Source: Tissierellia bacterium
GTDB taxonomy: Bacteria; Bacillota; Clostridia; Tissierellales; Sedimentibacteraceae
Assembly (NCBI GenBank): GCA_028700795.1
Contig: JAQVRY010000094.1
Coordinates: forward strand, 1 to 5,625
DNA length: 5,625 nucleotides
Direction: 5' to 3'
Shown here: piece after piece, positions 1-5,625 of the stretch
Numbering within the stretch: the stretch's first letter is position 1
Layout of the letters: each line of letters starts with the position of its first letter
Position numbers and translations under genes: made by a program
Notes under the pieces: model-generated
What the model was told of the DNA's origin: nothing
What the model saw: only the letters and a program-made list of their open reading frames with translations
The model's database searches: none

Positions 1-31
1 AAATTATAACACCTGCAAAATATACTGTCAA

Positions 32-45
32 TTACGACATCGTAA
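32..45. repeat. Perfect 6-bp inverted repeat upstream of the promoter (possible operator)
   Basis: TTACGA-CA-TCGTAA is a perfect dyad with a 2-base centre, ending 20 bp before the -35 hexamer. It is followed by an A/T-only-rich stretch (about 43-64) that could act as an UP element. The position would suit a regulator acting upstream of the promoter, but no known operator consensus is recognised. A dyad this short can arise by chance in AT-rich DNA. It is too short and has no U-tract, so it is unlikely to be the terminator of a gene lying to the left. Confidence 0.3.
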
Positions 46-65
46 AATTAATAAAAATAATATTC

Positions 66-94
66 TTGACTTTGTATTTTTATGGTAGTATACT
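66..94 (+). promoter_or_regulatory. Sigma-A promoter of the his operon
   Basis: The -35 hexamer TTGACT (66-71) and the -10 hexamer TATACT (89-94) are separated by exactly 17 bp; each differs from consensus at one position. An A/T-rich tract precedes the -35. Transcription should start near 101-103, only a few bases before the leader-peptide ribosome binding site, giving a very short 5' end followed by the attenuator. No comparably good promoter is seen elsewhere in the window, so this one probably serves all six genes. Confidence 0.85.
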
Positions 95-117
95 GTTCTT
101 TAAATAAGAGGTGCGAC

Positions 118-177
118 ATGGAAAACAAAGTTTTGTTCGTGCAATTACATCATCATAGGTACAGAGTTTGTAAGTGA
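118..177 (+). CDS. hisL: his operon leader peptide with three consecutive histidine codons
   Basis: This is a 19-codon ORF, MENKVLFVQLHHHRYRVCK, with ATG at 118, three CAT codons in a row at 148-156, stop TGA at 175-177 and a second in-frame stop TAA directly after it (178-180). A ribosome binding site AAGAGGTG (106-113) sits just upstream, and the promoter is placed so that this ORF is the first thing translated. Its product is expected to be a sensor rather than a working protein: scarcity of charged tRNA-His would stall the ribosome on the CAT codons and so alter folding of the following RNA. The His run is followed directly by the first arm of the RNA switch (163-173), as attenuation requires. 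The symbol hisL is used by analogy with the enterobacterial leader; the sequence need not be homologous. Confidence 0.85.
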   Translation: MENKVLFVQLHHHRYRVCK

Positions 178-285
178 TAATACATTACAAGCTCTATTGG
201 TCGTTTTACAAAAGGGCTTGTATCTGTGGTGAATGGTTAATAAGTGGAATTTTAAGCCATCCGGGTATAAGCCGGGTGGCTTTTT
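163..285 (+). promoter_or_regulatory. Ribosome-mediated transcription attenuator of the his operon
   Basis: Several helices compete. A:B pairs 163-173 with 185-195 (11 bp, one G-U, 11-nt loop). B:C pairs 186-195 with 213-222 (10 bp, one G-U, 17-nt loop). A and C are near copies (AGAGTTTGTA and AGGGCTTGTA), so they compete for B. D:E pairs 233-240 with 252-260 (8 bp, G256 bulged) and blocks the 5' arm of the terminator E:F (254-264 with 272-282). Inferred logic: a ribosome stalled at the His codons covers A, B pairs with C, D is free to pair with E, and transcription reads through. When His is plentiful, or without translation, A:B leaves C free to hold D, and E:F terminates. The C:D helix is the weak link; the best pairing seen is 216-221 with 240-245, including two G-U pairs. 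No T-box signature is visible. Confidence 0.75.
254..285 (+). terminator. Intrinsic terminator of the his attenuator
   Basis: An 11-bp GC-rich stem (AAGCCATCCGG at 254-264 with CCGGGTGGCTT at 272-282, one T-G pair) encloses a 7-base loop and runs into TTTTT at 281-285. It lies between the leader peptide and hisZ, with the operon continuing downstream, so it is a conditional rather than a gene-end terminator. Its 5' arm is also the target of the D:E antiterminator. Confidence 0.88.
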
Positions 286-296
286 GTATGCCCAAC

Positions 297-357
297 CGCA
301 CAGAATACCAAATTTGCGCGACGAAAGGAGCTGGCAAATTTGATGCATTCCCCTGCG
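297..357 (+). other. Unidentified long hairpin in the hisZ 5' leader
   Basis: A perfect 9-bp stem, CAAATTTGC (309-317) with GCAAATTTG (334-342), is extended outward by GAAT/ATTC (303-306 with 347-350) and CGCA/TGCG (297-300 with 354-357), separated by small internal loops. The 16-base apical loop holds AAAGGAG (324-330), an excellent Shine-Dalgarno sequence. No U-tract follows, so it is not a terminator. No known riboswitch consensus is recognised. It would be transcribed only after read-through of the attenuator. It may be an RNA-stability or translation-control element, or a chance fold; its role is unknown. Confidence 0.5.
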
Positions 358-398
358 TAAGTCATATTAACTAATGAATTAAATAGCAACAAAAAAGT

Positions 399-404
399 GA
401 GGGT
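399..404 (+). promoter_or_regulatory. Ribosome binding site that sets the hisZ start
   Basis: GAGGGT lies 8 nt (counting from G403) upstream of ATG 412. It favours that start over the in-frame GTG at 397, which overlaps this site and has only an A-run in front of it. Confidence 0.75.
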
Positions 405-411
405 AGAAAAA

Positions 412-1356
412 ATGAATTTTTTAAAAATCGAAGATGAAATGAAGTATTTTCAAAGGATGTTTATACTTAGAAAAGAAATCGAGAATTTTCTGTATAAAGA
501 AGGCTATATGAATATTGAGCCCTCAATATTTGAAGAATATGATGAATTTACATCGGTTAATTCAAGAATAGACAGGAAAACAACAGTGAAAATCTTGGAA
601 AGCAACAGTGATATTTTAATTTTATCTCCGGATATAACAACCGGAATTATAAATAAGTTCATGCCCAGATGGGACTATGACTTAATGCTGAAAATCTTTT
701 ATTACGGCAAAACATACAAGCATAACGGCACAGGCATCAGAGAAAACAGAGAAATGGGCGTTGAAATTATAGGAGATAAAAGCCCGAATATTGACCAAGA
801 CACATTAATGACCGCTGAAAGAATAATAAACAGATACAGCGAAAATTATTTATTTGAAATCGGAAACAGCAAGTTTTTGAAGGGCATAATGACGGCGTGT
901 TCATTTAACAAGGAAGATTATGACAATATACTGGATTTATTATATTTGAAAAACAATCAGGAATTAAGCGATTATTTGTCCGAGCTGAAATACAGAGATC
1001 CTATGAGCACATTACTTAACATTCTTGATCTTGAAGGCACATATGAAGAAATTATCGGCAAACTTGAAGGACTGTATTTAAATGATATGATGAAGGACGG
1101 TTTGGAAGAGCTTAAAATAATCGATGAGCATATGAAAAATATAACAGATAAAATTATTTATGACCTTTCAATGGTATCTGAATTGAGCTATTATGACGGA
1201 ATTATATTCAGAGGATATATTCAGGGCTCCAATACAGAAATAATAAAGGGCGGCAGATATGATTCATTTACTGAGCAGTTCGGGGTAAAAATACCGGCAA
1301 TAGGATTTACCGTGGAGCTTGATGAGCTGCTTAAAGCTGTTTACAAGGAGGGATGA
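412..1356 (+). CDS. hisZ: ATP phosphoribosyltransferase regulatory subunit HisZ
   Basis: A 314-residue protein related to the catalytic core of histidyl-tRNA synthetase. It pairs with the short HisG to form the active, histidine-sensitive ATP phosphoribosyltransferase that opens the pathway. A motif-1-like segment (EPSIFEEYDEFT, about 36-47), a motif-2-like segment (FYYGKTYKHN...RENREMG, about 96-116), a HisRS-type strand (DLSMVSELSYYDGIIF, about 251-266) and a motif-3-like end (GGRYDSF...PAIGF, about 280-299) occur in that order. Synthetase signatures are lost: motif 2 has KHN where RxE is expected, and the RGLDYY-type peptide reads SELSYY. There is no C-terminal anticodon-binding domain. 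These points indicate HisZ rather than HisS, as does the hisG gene directly after it. It is on the short side for the family. Start ATG 412 is chosen from its ribosome binding site. Confidence 0.93.
   Translation: MNFLKIEDEMKYFQRMFILRKEIENFLYKEGYMNIEPSIFEEYDEFTSVNSRIDRKTTVKILESNSDILILSPDITTGIINKFMPRWDYDLMLKIFYYGKTYKHNGTGIRENREMGVEIIGDKSPNIDQDTLMTAERIINRYSENYLFEIGNSKFLKGIMTACSFNKEDYDNILDLLYLKNNQELSDYLSELKYRDPMSTLLNILDLEGTYEEIIGKLEGLYLNDMMKDGLEELKIIDEHMKNITDKIIYDLSMVSELSYYDGIIFRGYIQGSNTEIIKGGRYDSFTEQFGVKIPAIGFTVELDELLKAVYKEG
1345..1352 (+). promoter_or_regulatory. Ribosome binding site that sets the hisG start
   Basis: AAGGAGGG lies inside the last hisZ codons. Three in-frame ATGs follow in a row (1353, 1356, 1359). 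Only ATG 1359 stands at a normal distance, 7 nt from GGAGG; the first would abut the site. Confidence 0.75.
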
Positions 1357-1358
1357 TG

Positions 1359-1988
1359 ATGGGTCTGACAATTGCAATACCAAAGGGAAGATTAGGCAAT
1401 AAGGCCATTGAAATATTAAAAGCTGCAGGAATAGGCAGCGCAATCGAAGAAGACTCGAGGAAATTGGTTTTTAAGAGCGAGAATCGATGTATTGAATTTA
1501 TACTTTTGAAAAATTCCGATGTAATAACATATGTGGAAAATGGTATTGCAGATATCGGGATATCAGGAAAGGACATGATTATGGAAAGCTCCGGAGACTT
1601 TTACGAGCTATATAAAATGAATATCGGCAGATGCAAAATGTCGGTTGCGGGATTTAAGGACAAAAAAGCTTTCAAGGATGACACAATCTTAAAGGTGGCC
1701 ACCAAATATCCGGAAACTGCAAGAAGATTTTTCAACAGCAGAGGGCAGAAAATTAAAATAATAAAGTTAAACGGCTCCATAGAGCTTGCGCCGATTTTAG
1801 GATTATCGGACGTAATCGTTGATATAGTTGAGACGGGCAACACATTGAAAGCTAACGACCTTGAGGTTTTTGAAGATATGTATGATATATCCGCAGTTAT
1901 AATATCCAATAAAATTAGCTATAAATTTAAAAGAAAAGAAATAAAGGAAATAATTGAGCTGATAAGGAAGGAGGATTCAAATGATTAG
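1359..1988 (+). CDS. hisG: ATP phosphoribosyltransferase catalytic subunit HisG, short form
   Basis: Catalyses the first, committed step: ATP plus PRPP gives N1-(5-phosphoribosyl)-ATP and pyrophosphate, in the cytoplasm. The 209-residue length matches the short HisG class, which lacks the C-terminal ACT-like regulatory domain and depends on HisZ; hisZ lies immediately upstream. Visible motifs are the N-terminal LTIAIPKGRL (3-12), DIGISGKD (about 65-72), ATKYP (114-118), LNGSIELAP (137-145) and the PRPP-binding loop DIVETGNTLKAN (155-166). Start ATG 1359 gives the usual short N-terminus before the first strand and leaves a 2-nt gap after the hisZ stop. Starting at 1353 or 1356 would only add one or two Met. 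The 3' end overlaps hisD by 8 nt. The family is feedback-inhibited by histidine, with HisZ carrying that response in the two-subunit form. Confidence 0.96.
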   Translation: MGLTIAIPKGRLGNKAIEILKAAGIGSAIEEDSRKLVFKSENRCIEFILLKNSDVITYVENGIADIGISGKDMIMESSGDFYELYKMNIGRCKMSVAGFKDKKAFKDDTILKVATKYPETARRFFNSRGQKIKIIKLNGSIELAPILGLSDVIVDIVETGNTLKANDLEVFEDMYDISAVIISNKISYKFKRKEIKEIIELIRKEDSND

Positions 1989-3279
1989 GTTAATTGAGGA
2001 CAATATAGAAGAATATTTAGCTGAAATTCAAAATCGGAATCAAGAAGACTATAATGAAGTTTACAAAGCAGTTGATGAAATACTTGAAGACGTAAGAAAA
2101 AATAAGGATGAAGCATTGAAAAAATACACCATGGAATTTGACAGGGTAAGCTTGAGTGATTTGGAAGTTAGTGAAGACGAAATAAAGGAAGCATATCAAA
2201 TAATTGACAAGGAGCTTTTGGAAACAATTAGGAAAGCAAAGAAAAATATCTATAGTTACCATGAAAAGCAAATAAGAAGAAGCTATAAATATAAACCGGA
2301 GGGAAAGGACATAATTTTGGGACAGCTGATAAATCCAATTGAAAAGGTTGGAATTTATGTCCCGGGAGGTAAAGCTGCCTATCCGTCCACGGTATTGATG
2401 AATGCAATCCCTGCAAAAATCGCCGGAGTGAATGAAATAATTATGATAACCCCTCCCCAAAGAGACGGGAAAATAAAAGATTCAATATTAGTTGCAGCAG
2501 ACATGGCAGGTGTTGACAGAATATTCAAGGTTGGGGGGGCGCAAGGCATAGGAGCTTTGGCTTATGGAACACAAACAATTCCCAAGGTATACAAAATAAC
2601 TGGTCCCGGAAACATTTATGTTGCTGCGGCAAAAAGAAGAGTATCAGGCTTTGTGGGTATAGATATGATTGCAGGGCCAAGCGAAATATTGATTATTGCA
2701 GACAAAACCGCATCCCCCCGCTACATCGCCGCTGATATGATATCCCAGGCAGAGCATGATGAAATGGCAGCCTGTATTTTAATAACAAATTCATACAGCT
2801 TAGCTGATAAAGTTAAAAAGGAATTAAAAGAGCAGTCTAATGTACTGGAAAGAAAAGAAATAATAGAGAAGTCTTTGAAAGACCACGGGGCTATAATAAT
2901 CACAGAAAGCATGAAACACTGCATTGATTTGGCAAATGAGATAGCTCCCGAGCATTTGGAGCTTCTTACAACAAACCCTTTTGAAAATTATAAAAAAATA
3001 AAAAATGCAGGAGCCATATTTTTGGGAGAAAACAGTCCTGAACCTGTGGGTGATTATTTTGCAGGTCCGAATCACACACTGCCTACAAGCTCCACATCCA
3101 AGTTTTCGTCAGGTCTTAGTGTAGATGACTTTATAAAGAAAACTTCTCTGATTTATTACAGCAGGCAGGCTTTGCTTGAAAACGGCGGGCACATTGTGAG
3201 ATTCGCTGAAAATGAAGGTCTGACGGGACATGCAAATGCAATAAAAATAAGAATGAAAAGAGATGCAAACAATGATTAA
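1981..3279 (+). CDS. hisD: Histidinol dehydrogenase HisD
   Basis: Zinc- and NAD-dependent four-electron oxidation of L-histidinol to L-histidine, the last two steps of the pathway. At 432 residues it is full length. Conserved blocks appear in order: GIYVPGGKAAYPS (124-136), GGAQGIGALAYGT (185-197), KITGPGNIYVAAAK (205-218), GIDMIAGPSEI (226-236), SQAEHDEMA (255-263), IAPEHLEL (321-328), VGDYFAGPNHTLPT (356-369) and EGLTGHANAI (412-421). By alignment to the E. coli enzyme, the zinc ligands are Q256, H259, D358 and H417, and the catalytic acid/base pair is E324/H325; all are present. A strong AAGGAGG (1968-1974) sits 6 nt before ATG 1981. The gene overlaps hisG by 8 nt, which suggests translational coupling. 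Confidence 0.97.
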   Translation: MIRLIEDNIEEYLAEIQNRNQEDYNEVYKAVDEILEDVRKNKDEALKKYTMEFDRVSLSDLEVSEDEIKEAYQIIDKELLETIRKAKKNIYSYHEKQIRRSYKYKPEGKDIILGQLINPIEKVGIYVPGGKAAYPSTVLMNAIPAKIAGVNEIIMITPPQRDGKIKDSILVAADMAGVDRIFKVGGAQGIGALAYGTQTIPKVYKITGPGNIYVAAAKRRVSGFVGIDMIAGPSEILIIADKTASPRYIAADMISQAEHDEMAACILITNSYSLADKVKKELKEQSNVLERKEIIEKSLKDHGAIIITESMKHCIDLANEIAPEHLELLTTNPFENYKKIKNAGAIFLGENSPEPVGDYFAGPNHTLPTSSTSKFSSGLSVDDFIKKTSLIYYSRQALLENGGHIVRFAENEGLTGHANAIKIRMKRDANND

Positions 3280-4294
3280 GTTGAAGAAAAGCGCGGAAAA
3301 AATTGAAGCCTATTTTGTAAATAATGTTGATTGCAGGGTAAAGCTTGATGCAAATGAGGGAAGCAATTATTTGCTTAAGGATGGATTTAAAATAGACAGT
3401 TTCAAACCAAACTTATACCCTGACAGCGACTGCAGTATATTAAGAGAAAAAATGTCATCATATTATGGGTGCAAGGCTGAAAACATCATGGTCGGAAACG
3501 GCTCCAGCGAAATTATTAATACAGTAATAAATGCTTACTGCGAAAAAGGCGACAAGGTTATGAGTTTTGTTCCTTCATTCAGCATGTATAAAACTTACTG
3601 TGAGCTGTGCTCTGCTGAATATGCGGGTGTTAACTCAGAAAATGACTTTTCGCAAAACATATATAAGCTGATAGAAGAAGCAAAAAGGCTGAACCCGAAA
3701 ATCGTCATTCTCTGCAATCCTAACAACCCTACAGGGTATGTAACACCAATTGAGGATGTTATTAAGCTTTTGGAAAATGTTAAAAACTCGCTGGTCATTT
3801 TAGATGAAGCTTATGCTGATTTTTCGGATAATTCGGCAGTGGAATTGATTAATGATTATGAAAATTTAATTGTAATGAGGACAATGTCCAAGGCCTTCGG
3901 ACTGGCGGGGCTTAGAGTCGGGTGTCTTATAGCTGCAGAAAAAACAGTAAAATACATCTGGAAGGTTAAGCTGCCTTATAATGTAAATATATTATCTCAA
4001 TATGCGGCAGAACAGGCTCTAAAAAATTCCGGCAGAGTCAGAGATTATATATTAAGTATAAAAACTAGAAGAGAGGAGCTAAGCTGTGAATTGAAAAAAT
4101 TGAATTTCTTGGTGTATCCTTCAGGAGCTAACTTTTTATTTGTAAGTCCTCCCGTACAAAACTTGTTTAAAAAACTCATGGAAAGAGGAATATTAATAAG
4201 AAAGTTCAATGATGACTATTACCGCATAACAGTCGGTGAAAAGGAAGAAAATGAAATATTAATTGAAGAGCTAAGGAAATTGATCAAGAATTAA
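3272..4294 (+). CDS. hisC: Histidinol-phosphate aminotransferase HisC
   Basis: A PLP-dependent fold-type I aminotransferase that converts imidazole-acetol phosphate plus glutamate to histidinol phosphate plus 2-oxoglutarate. It has 340 residues from ATG 3272. Signatures (numbered from this start) are KLDANEGSN (24-32), CNPNNPTG (148-155), VILDEAYADF (175-184; the Asp and Tyr contact PLP), the Schiff-base lysine K207 in MRTMSKAFGLAGLRVG (202-217), and the carboxylate-binding arginine of YRITVG (317-322). The KLDANE and SKAFGLAGLRVG forms and the operon setting favour HisC over other class I/II aminotransferases. ATG 3272 is preferred because AAAAGAG (3256-3262) lies about 9 nt upstream, and it gives the same 8-nt ATGATTA overlap seen at hisG/hisD. 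ATG 3263, three codons earlier, remains possible. Confidence 0.94.
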   Translation: MIKLKKSAEKIEAYFVNNVDCRVKLDANEGSNYLLKDGFKIDSFKPNLYPDSDCSILREKMSSYYGCKAENIMVGNGSSEIINTVINAYCEKGDKVMSFVPSFSMYKTYCELCSAEYAGVNSENDFSQNIYKLIEEAKRLNPKIVILCNPNNPTGYVTPIEDVIKLLENVKNSLVILDEAYADFSDNSAVELINDYENLIVMRTMSKAFGLAGLRVGCLIAAEKTVKYIWKVKLPYNVNILSQYAAEQALKNSGRVRDYILSIKTRREELSCELKKLNFLVYPSGANFLFVSPPVQNLFKKLMERGILIRKFNDDYYRITVGEKEENEILIEELRKLIKN

Positions 4295-4345
4295 GAAAAA
4301 CCCGCTGGATGTAGAATAGTAACGAAGAAAGTTTGGAGGTAGAAA
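4295..4345 (+). promoter_or_regulatory. Only sizeable intergenic gap in the operon, with the hisB ribosome binding site
   Basis: The 51 bases between the hisC stop and the hisB start hold GGAGGT (4335-4340), about 6 nt before ATG 4346. No terminator-like stem with a U-tract and no convincing promoter hexamers are seen, so hisB is probably co-transcribed with hisC. Confidence 0.65.
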
Positions 4346-4924
4346 ATGAGAAAGGTTACAGTATCACGCAATACATCAGAAACAGAAGTTCAAATCGATT
4401 TGAATTTAGATGGGAGCGGAATAACAGAAATTGATACGGGCACGGGATTCTTGGACCATATGCTGACTTTGTTTGGTTTTCACGGAAAGTTCGATTTATA
4501 TATCAAGTGCAAAGGGGATTTGAACACAGATACCCATCACACTTCAGAAGATGTAGGAATAGCATTGGGTCAAGCCTTCACAAAAGCTTTGAGCGATAAA
4601 ACGGGCATTGAAAGATTCGGAGCCGCGTATCTGCCAATGGATGAATCATTGGCAAGGGTTGTCGCAGACTTAAGCGGCAGACCTTACTTGGTTTACAATT
4701 TAAACTTTAGAAGAGAACAAATTGGCATCATGGCAACGGAGGATTTTAAGGAATTTTTCCAAGGATTTGTAAATAACTGCCTGTGCAATCTGCATATAGA
4801 ACTGCTGTATGGTGAAAATGATCACCACAAAATAGAAGCGGTGTTCAAAGGGTTTGGAAGAGCAATGAAAAAAGCGGTGGAAATTACATCCGACAGCCTT
4901 CAGTCCACAAAGGGGGCACTTTAA
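4346..4924 (+). CDS. hisB: Imidazoleglycerol-phosphate dehydratase HisB (monofunctional)
   Basis: Manganese-dependent dehydration of imidazole-glycerol phosphate to imidazole-acetol phosphate. The 192 residues make up only the dehydratase domain; the N-terminal HAD histidinol-phosphatase domain of the enterobacterial fusion is absent, so that activity must come from another gene. The duplicated metal-binding repeats are clear: TGTGFLDHML (31-40) with DTHHTSEDVG (62-71) in the first half, and FFQGFVNNCL (137-146) with GENDHHKIEAVFKGF (156-170) in the second. The His ligands include H38, H64, H65, H160 and H161. The protein ends in the family-typical STKG (187-190). Its stop codon overlaps the hisA start by one base (TAATG). 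Confidence 0.97.
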   Translation: MRKVTVSRNTSETEVQIDLNLDGSGITEIDTGTGFLDHMLTLFGFHGKFDLYIKCKGDLNTDTHHTSEDVGIALGQAFTKALSDKTGIERFGAAYLPMDESLARVVADLSGRPYLVYNLNFRREQIGIMATEDFKEFFQGFVNNCLCNLHIELLYGENDHHKIEAVFKGFGRAMKKAVEITSDSLQSTKGAL

Positions 4925-5625
4925 TGATACTGTTTCCTGCAATAGATATAAAAGACAACAAATGCGTGAGACTTACTCAGGGAAAGTTTGACAAGGTAGA
5001 AGTGTATTCTGACGACCCTGCGGAAATGGCTAAAAAATGGGAGGCAATGGGGGCAGGATACCTCCATGTAGTTGACTTGGATGGTGCTAAAAATGAAGGT
5101 TTTCAAAACAGAAAATCAATTGAAAAAATAGCCAAAGCAATATCCATTCCCATGCAGACAGGAGGAGGAATCAGGAGTGAGGAAAGAATAAAGGATTTGC
5201 TGAATGTGGGTGTTAACAGAGTTATTGTAGGCACTATGGCAATTGAAAACATAGGGCTTCTTACAGAGCTTGTGAAAAATTACAAAGATCATATTGCTGT
5301 TTCCATAGATGCATTAAACGGCAAAGTTGCAACAAGAGGATGGCAGACAGTAGGAAATGTGGATTCAATAAAAATATGCACAGTATTGGAATCTATCGGG
5401 ATAAAGACTATTGTTTACACGGATATTTCAAAGGATGGAATGCTTTCAGGACCAAATTTTGACATATACAGAGAATTATCAGAAAAAACAAGCATAAATA
5501 TAATTGCATCCGGGGGTGTCACAACCTTGGAGGATATAAAACAGCTCAGAGAAATGAACTTGTACGGAGCAATTATCGGAAAGGCCTTATACGATGGCAG
5601 ATTAGATTTTAAAGATGCCCTAACC
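4924..5625 (+). CDS. hisA: ProFAR isomerase HisA (3' end beyond window)
   Basis: 1-(5-phosphoribosyl)-5-[(5-phosphoribosylamino)methylideneamino]imidazole-4-carboxamide isomerase: it opens the aminoaldose ProFAR to the aminoketose PRFAR, which HisF/HisH then use. The frame is open for 234 codons to the window edge; the family is usually about 240 residues, so only a few codons are missing. It is a (beta/alpha)8 barrel: FPAIDIK (4-10) carries catalytic Asp8, AVSIDAL (125-131) carries the second catalytic Asp (D129), and the phosphate sites are TGGGIR (79-84), VGTMA (102-106), ASGGV (195-199) and IGKALYDG (218-225). YTDISKDGM (165-173) is also typical. The closely related HisF is less likely given PAIDI, the SIDAL form and length. 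Ribosome binding site AAGGGGG lies in the end of hisB. hisH is not between hisB and this gene. Confidence 0.95.
   Translation, partial: MILFPAIDIKDNKCVRLTQGKFDKVEVYSDDPAEMAKKWEAMGAGYLHVVDLDGAKNEGFQNRKSIEKIAKAISIPMQTGGGIRSEERIKDLLNVGVNRVIVGTMAIENIGLLTELVKNYKDHIAVSIDALNGKVATRGWQTVGNVDSIKICTVLESIGIKTIVYTDISKDGMLSGPNFDIYRELSEKTSINIIASGGVTTLEDIKQLREMNLYGAIIGKALYDGRLDFKDALT

Noticed and set aside
21..26. Second TATACT as a -10 element of another promoter
   Set aside because: Its -35 would fall at or before the window edge and cannot be judged. The 66-94 promoter is better and sufficient.
145..348. 67-codon ORF on the - strand across the leader
   Set aside because: It is antisense to the attenuator structures, has no promoter or ribosome binding site, and has no recognisable domain.
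174..374. 66-codon ORF on the + strand in the leader region
   Set aside because: It runs through the attenuator stems, the terminator and the second hairpin, has no ribosome binding site at its ATG, and its translation resembles no protein family. It is a chance open frame.
101..396. T-box riboswitch as the his sensor
   Set aside because: No conserved T-box sequence (a TGGTACCGCG-like bulge) and no Stem I with a specifier loop are visible; the His codons sit in a translated leader ORF instead.
397..399. GTG as the hisZ start
   Set aside because: It overlaps the ribosome binding site of the better ATG at 412 and has none of its own.
2017..2460. 147-codon ORF on the - strand inside hisD
   Set aside because: It is a shadow of hisD in AT-rich DNA. 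The hisD frame has all catalytic motifs, and this strand shows no initiation signals.
3263..3265. ATG three codons upstream as the hisC start
   Set aside because: Its upstream spacing to a purine-rich site is poorer than for ATG 3272. Kept only as an alternative.

Overview
The window holds the front part of a histidine biosynthesis operon on the + strand, in the order his leader peptide - hisZ - hisG - hisD - hisC - hisB - hisA. The last gene runs off the right edge. The DNA is AT-rich, and the genes have strong AAGGAGG-type ribosome binding sites and are tightly packed. It carries the short, HisZ-dependent form of HisG together with a monofunctional HisB. This combination points to a low-GC Firmicute, most likely of the Clostridia. 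The genus cannot be read from this sequence alone.

Bases 1-411 are the control region. A short palindrome (32-45) and an A/T-rich stretch precede a near-consensus sigma-70/sigma-A promoter (TTGACT - 17 bp - TATACT, 66-94). A 19-codon leader ORF follows at 118-177; it encodes three consecutive His codons and ends in tandem stops. Downstream of it are mutually exclusive RNA stems: A:B 163-173/185-195, B:C 186-195/213-222, and D:E 233-240/252-260 with one bulge. A strong intrinsic terminator (E:F, 254-285) closes the set. This is the layout of a ribosome-mediated attenuator like that of the enterobacterial his operon. No T-box motif, the more usual amino-acid sensor in Firmicutes, is visible. 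Between the terminator and hisZ lies a second, unexplained long hairpin (297-357) with a perfect AAAGGAG in its apical loop and a five-codon ORF that begins Met-His.

Bases 412-5625 are coding. HisZ and short HisG form the ATP phosphoribosyltransferase (step 1). HisA isomerises ProFAR. HisB dehydrates imidazole-glycerol phosphate, HisC transaminates imidazole-acetol phosphate, and HisD oxidises histidinol to histidine. Junctions are tight: a 2-nt gap (Z/G), 8-nt overlaps (G/D and D/C) and a 1-nt overlap (B/A), with a single 51-nt spacer before hisB, so all six genes are probably one transcript. hisH, often found between hisB and hisA, is not there. hisF, hisI/E and a histidinol-phosphate phosphatase are also not in view; they may lie past the right edge or elsewhere in the genome.

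All core genes look intact and ordinary. The most interesting part is the leader region.
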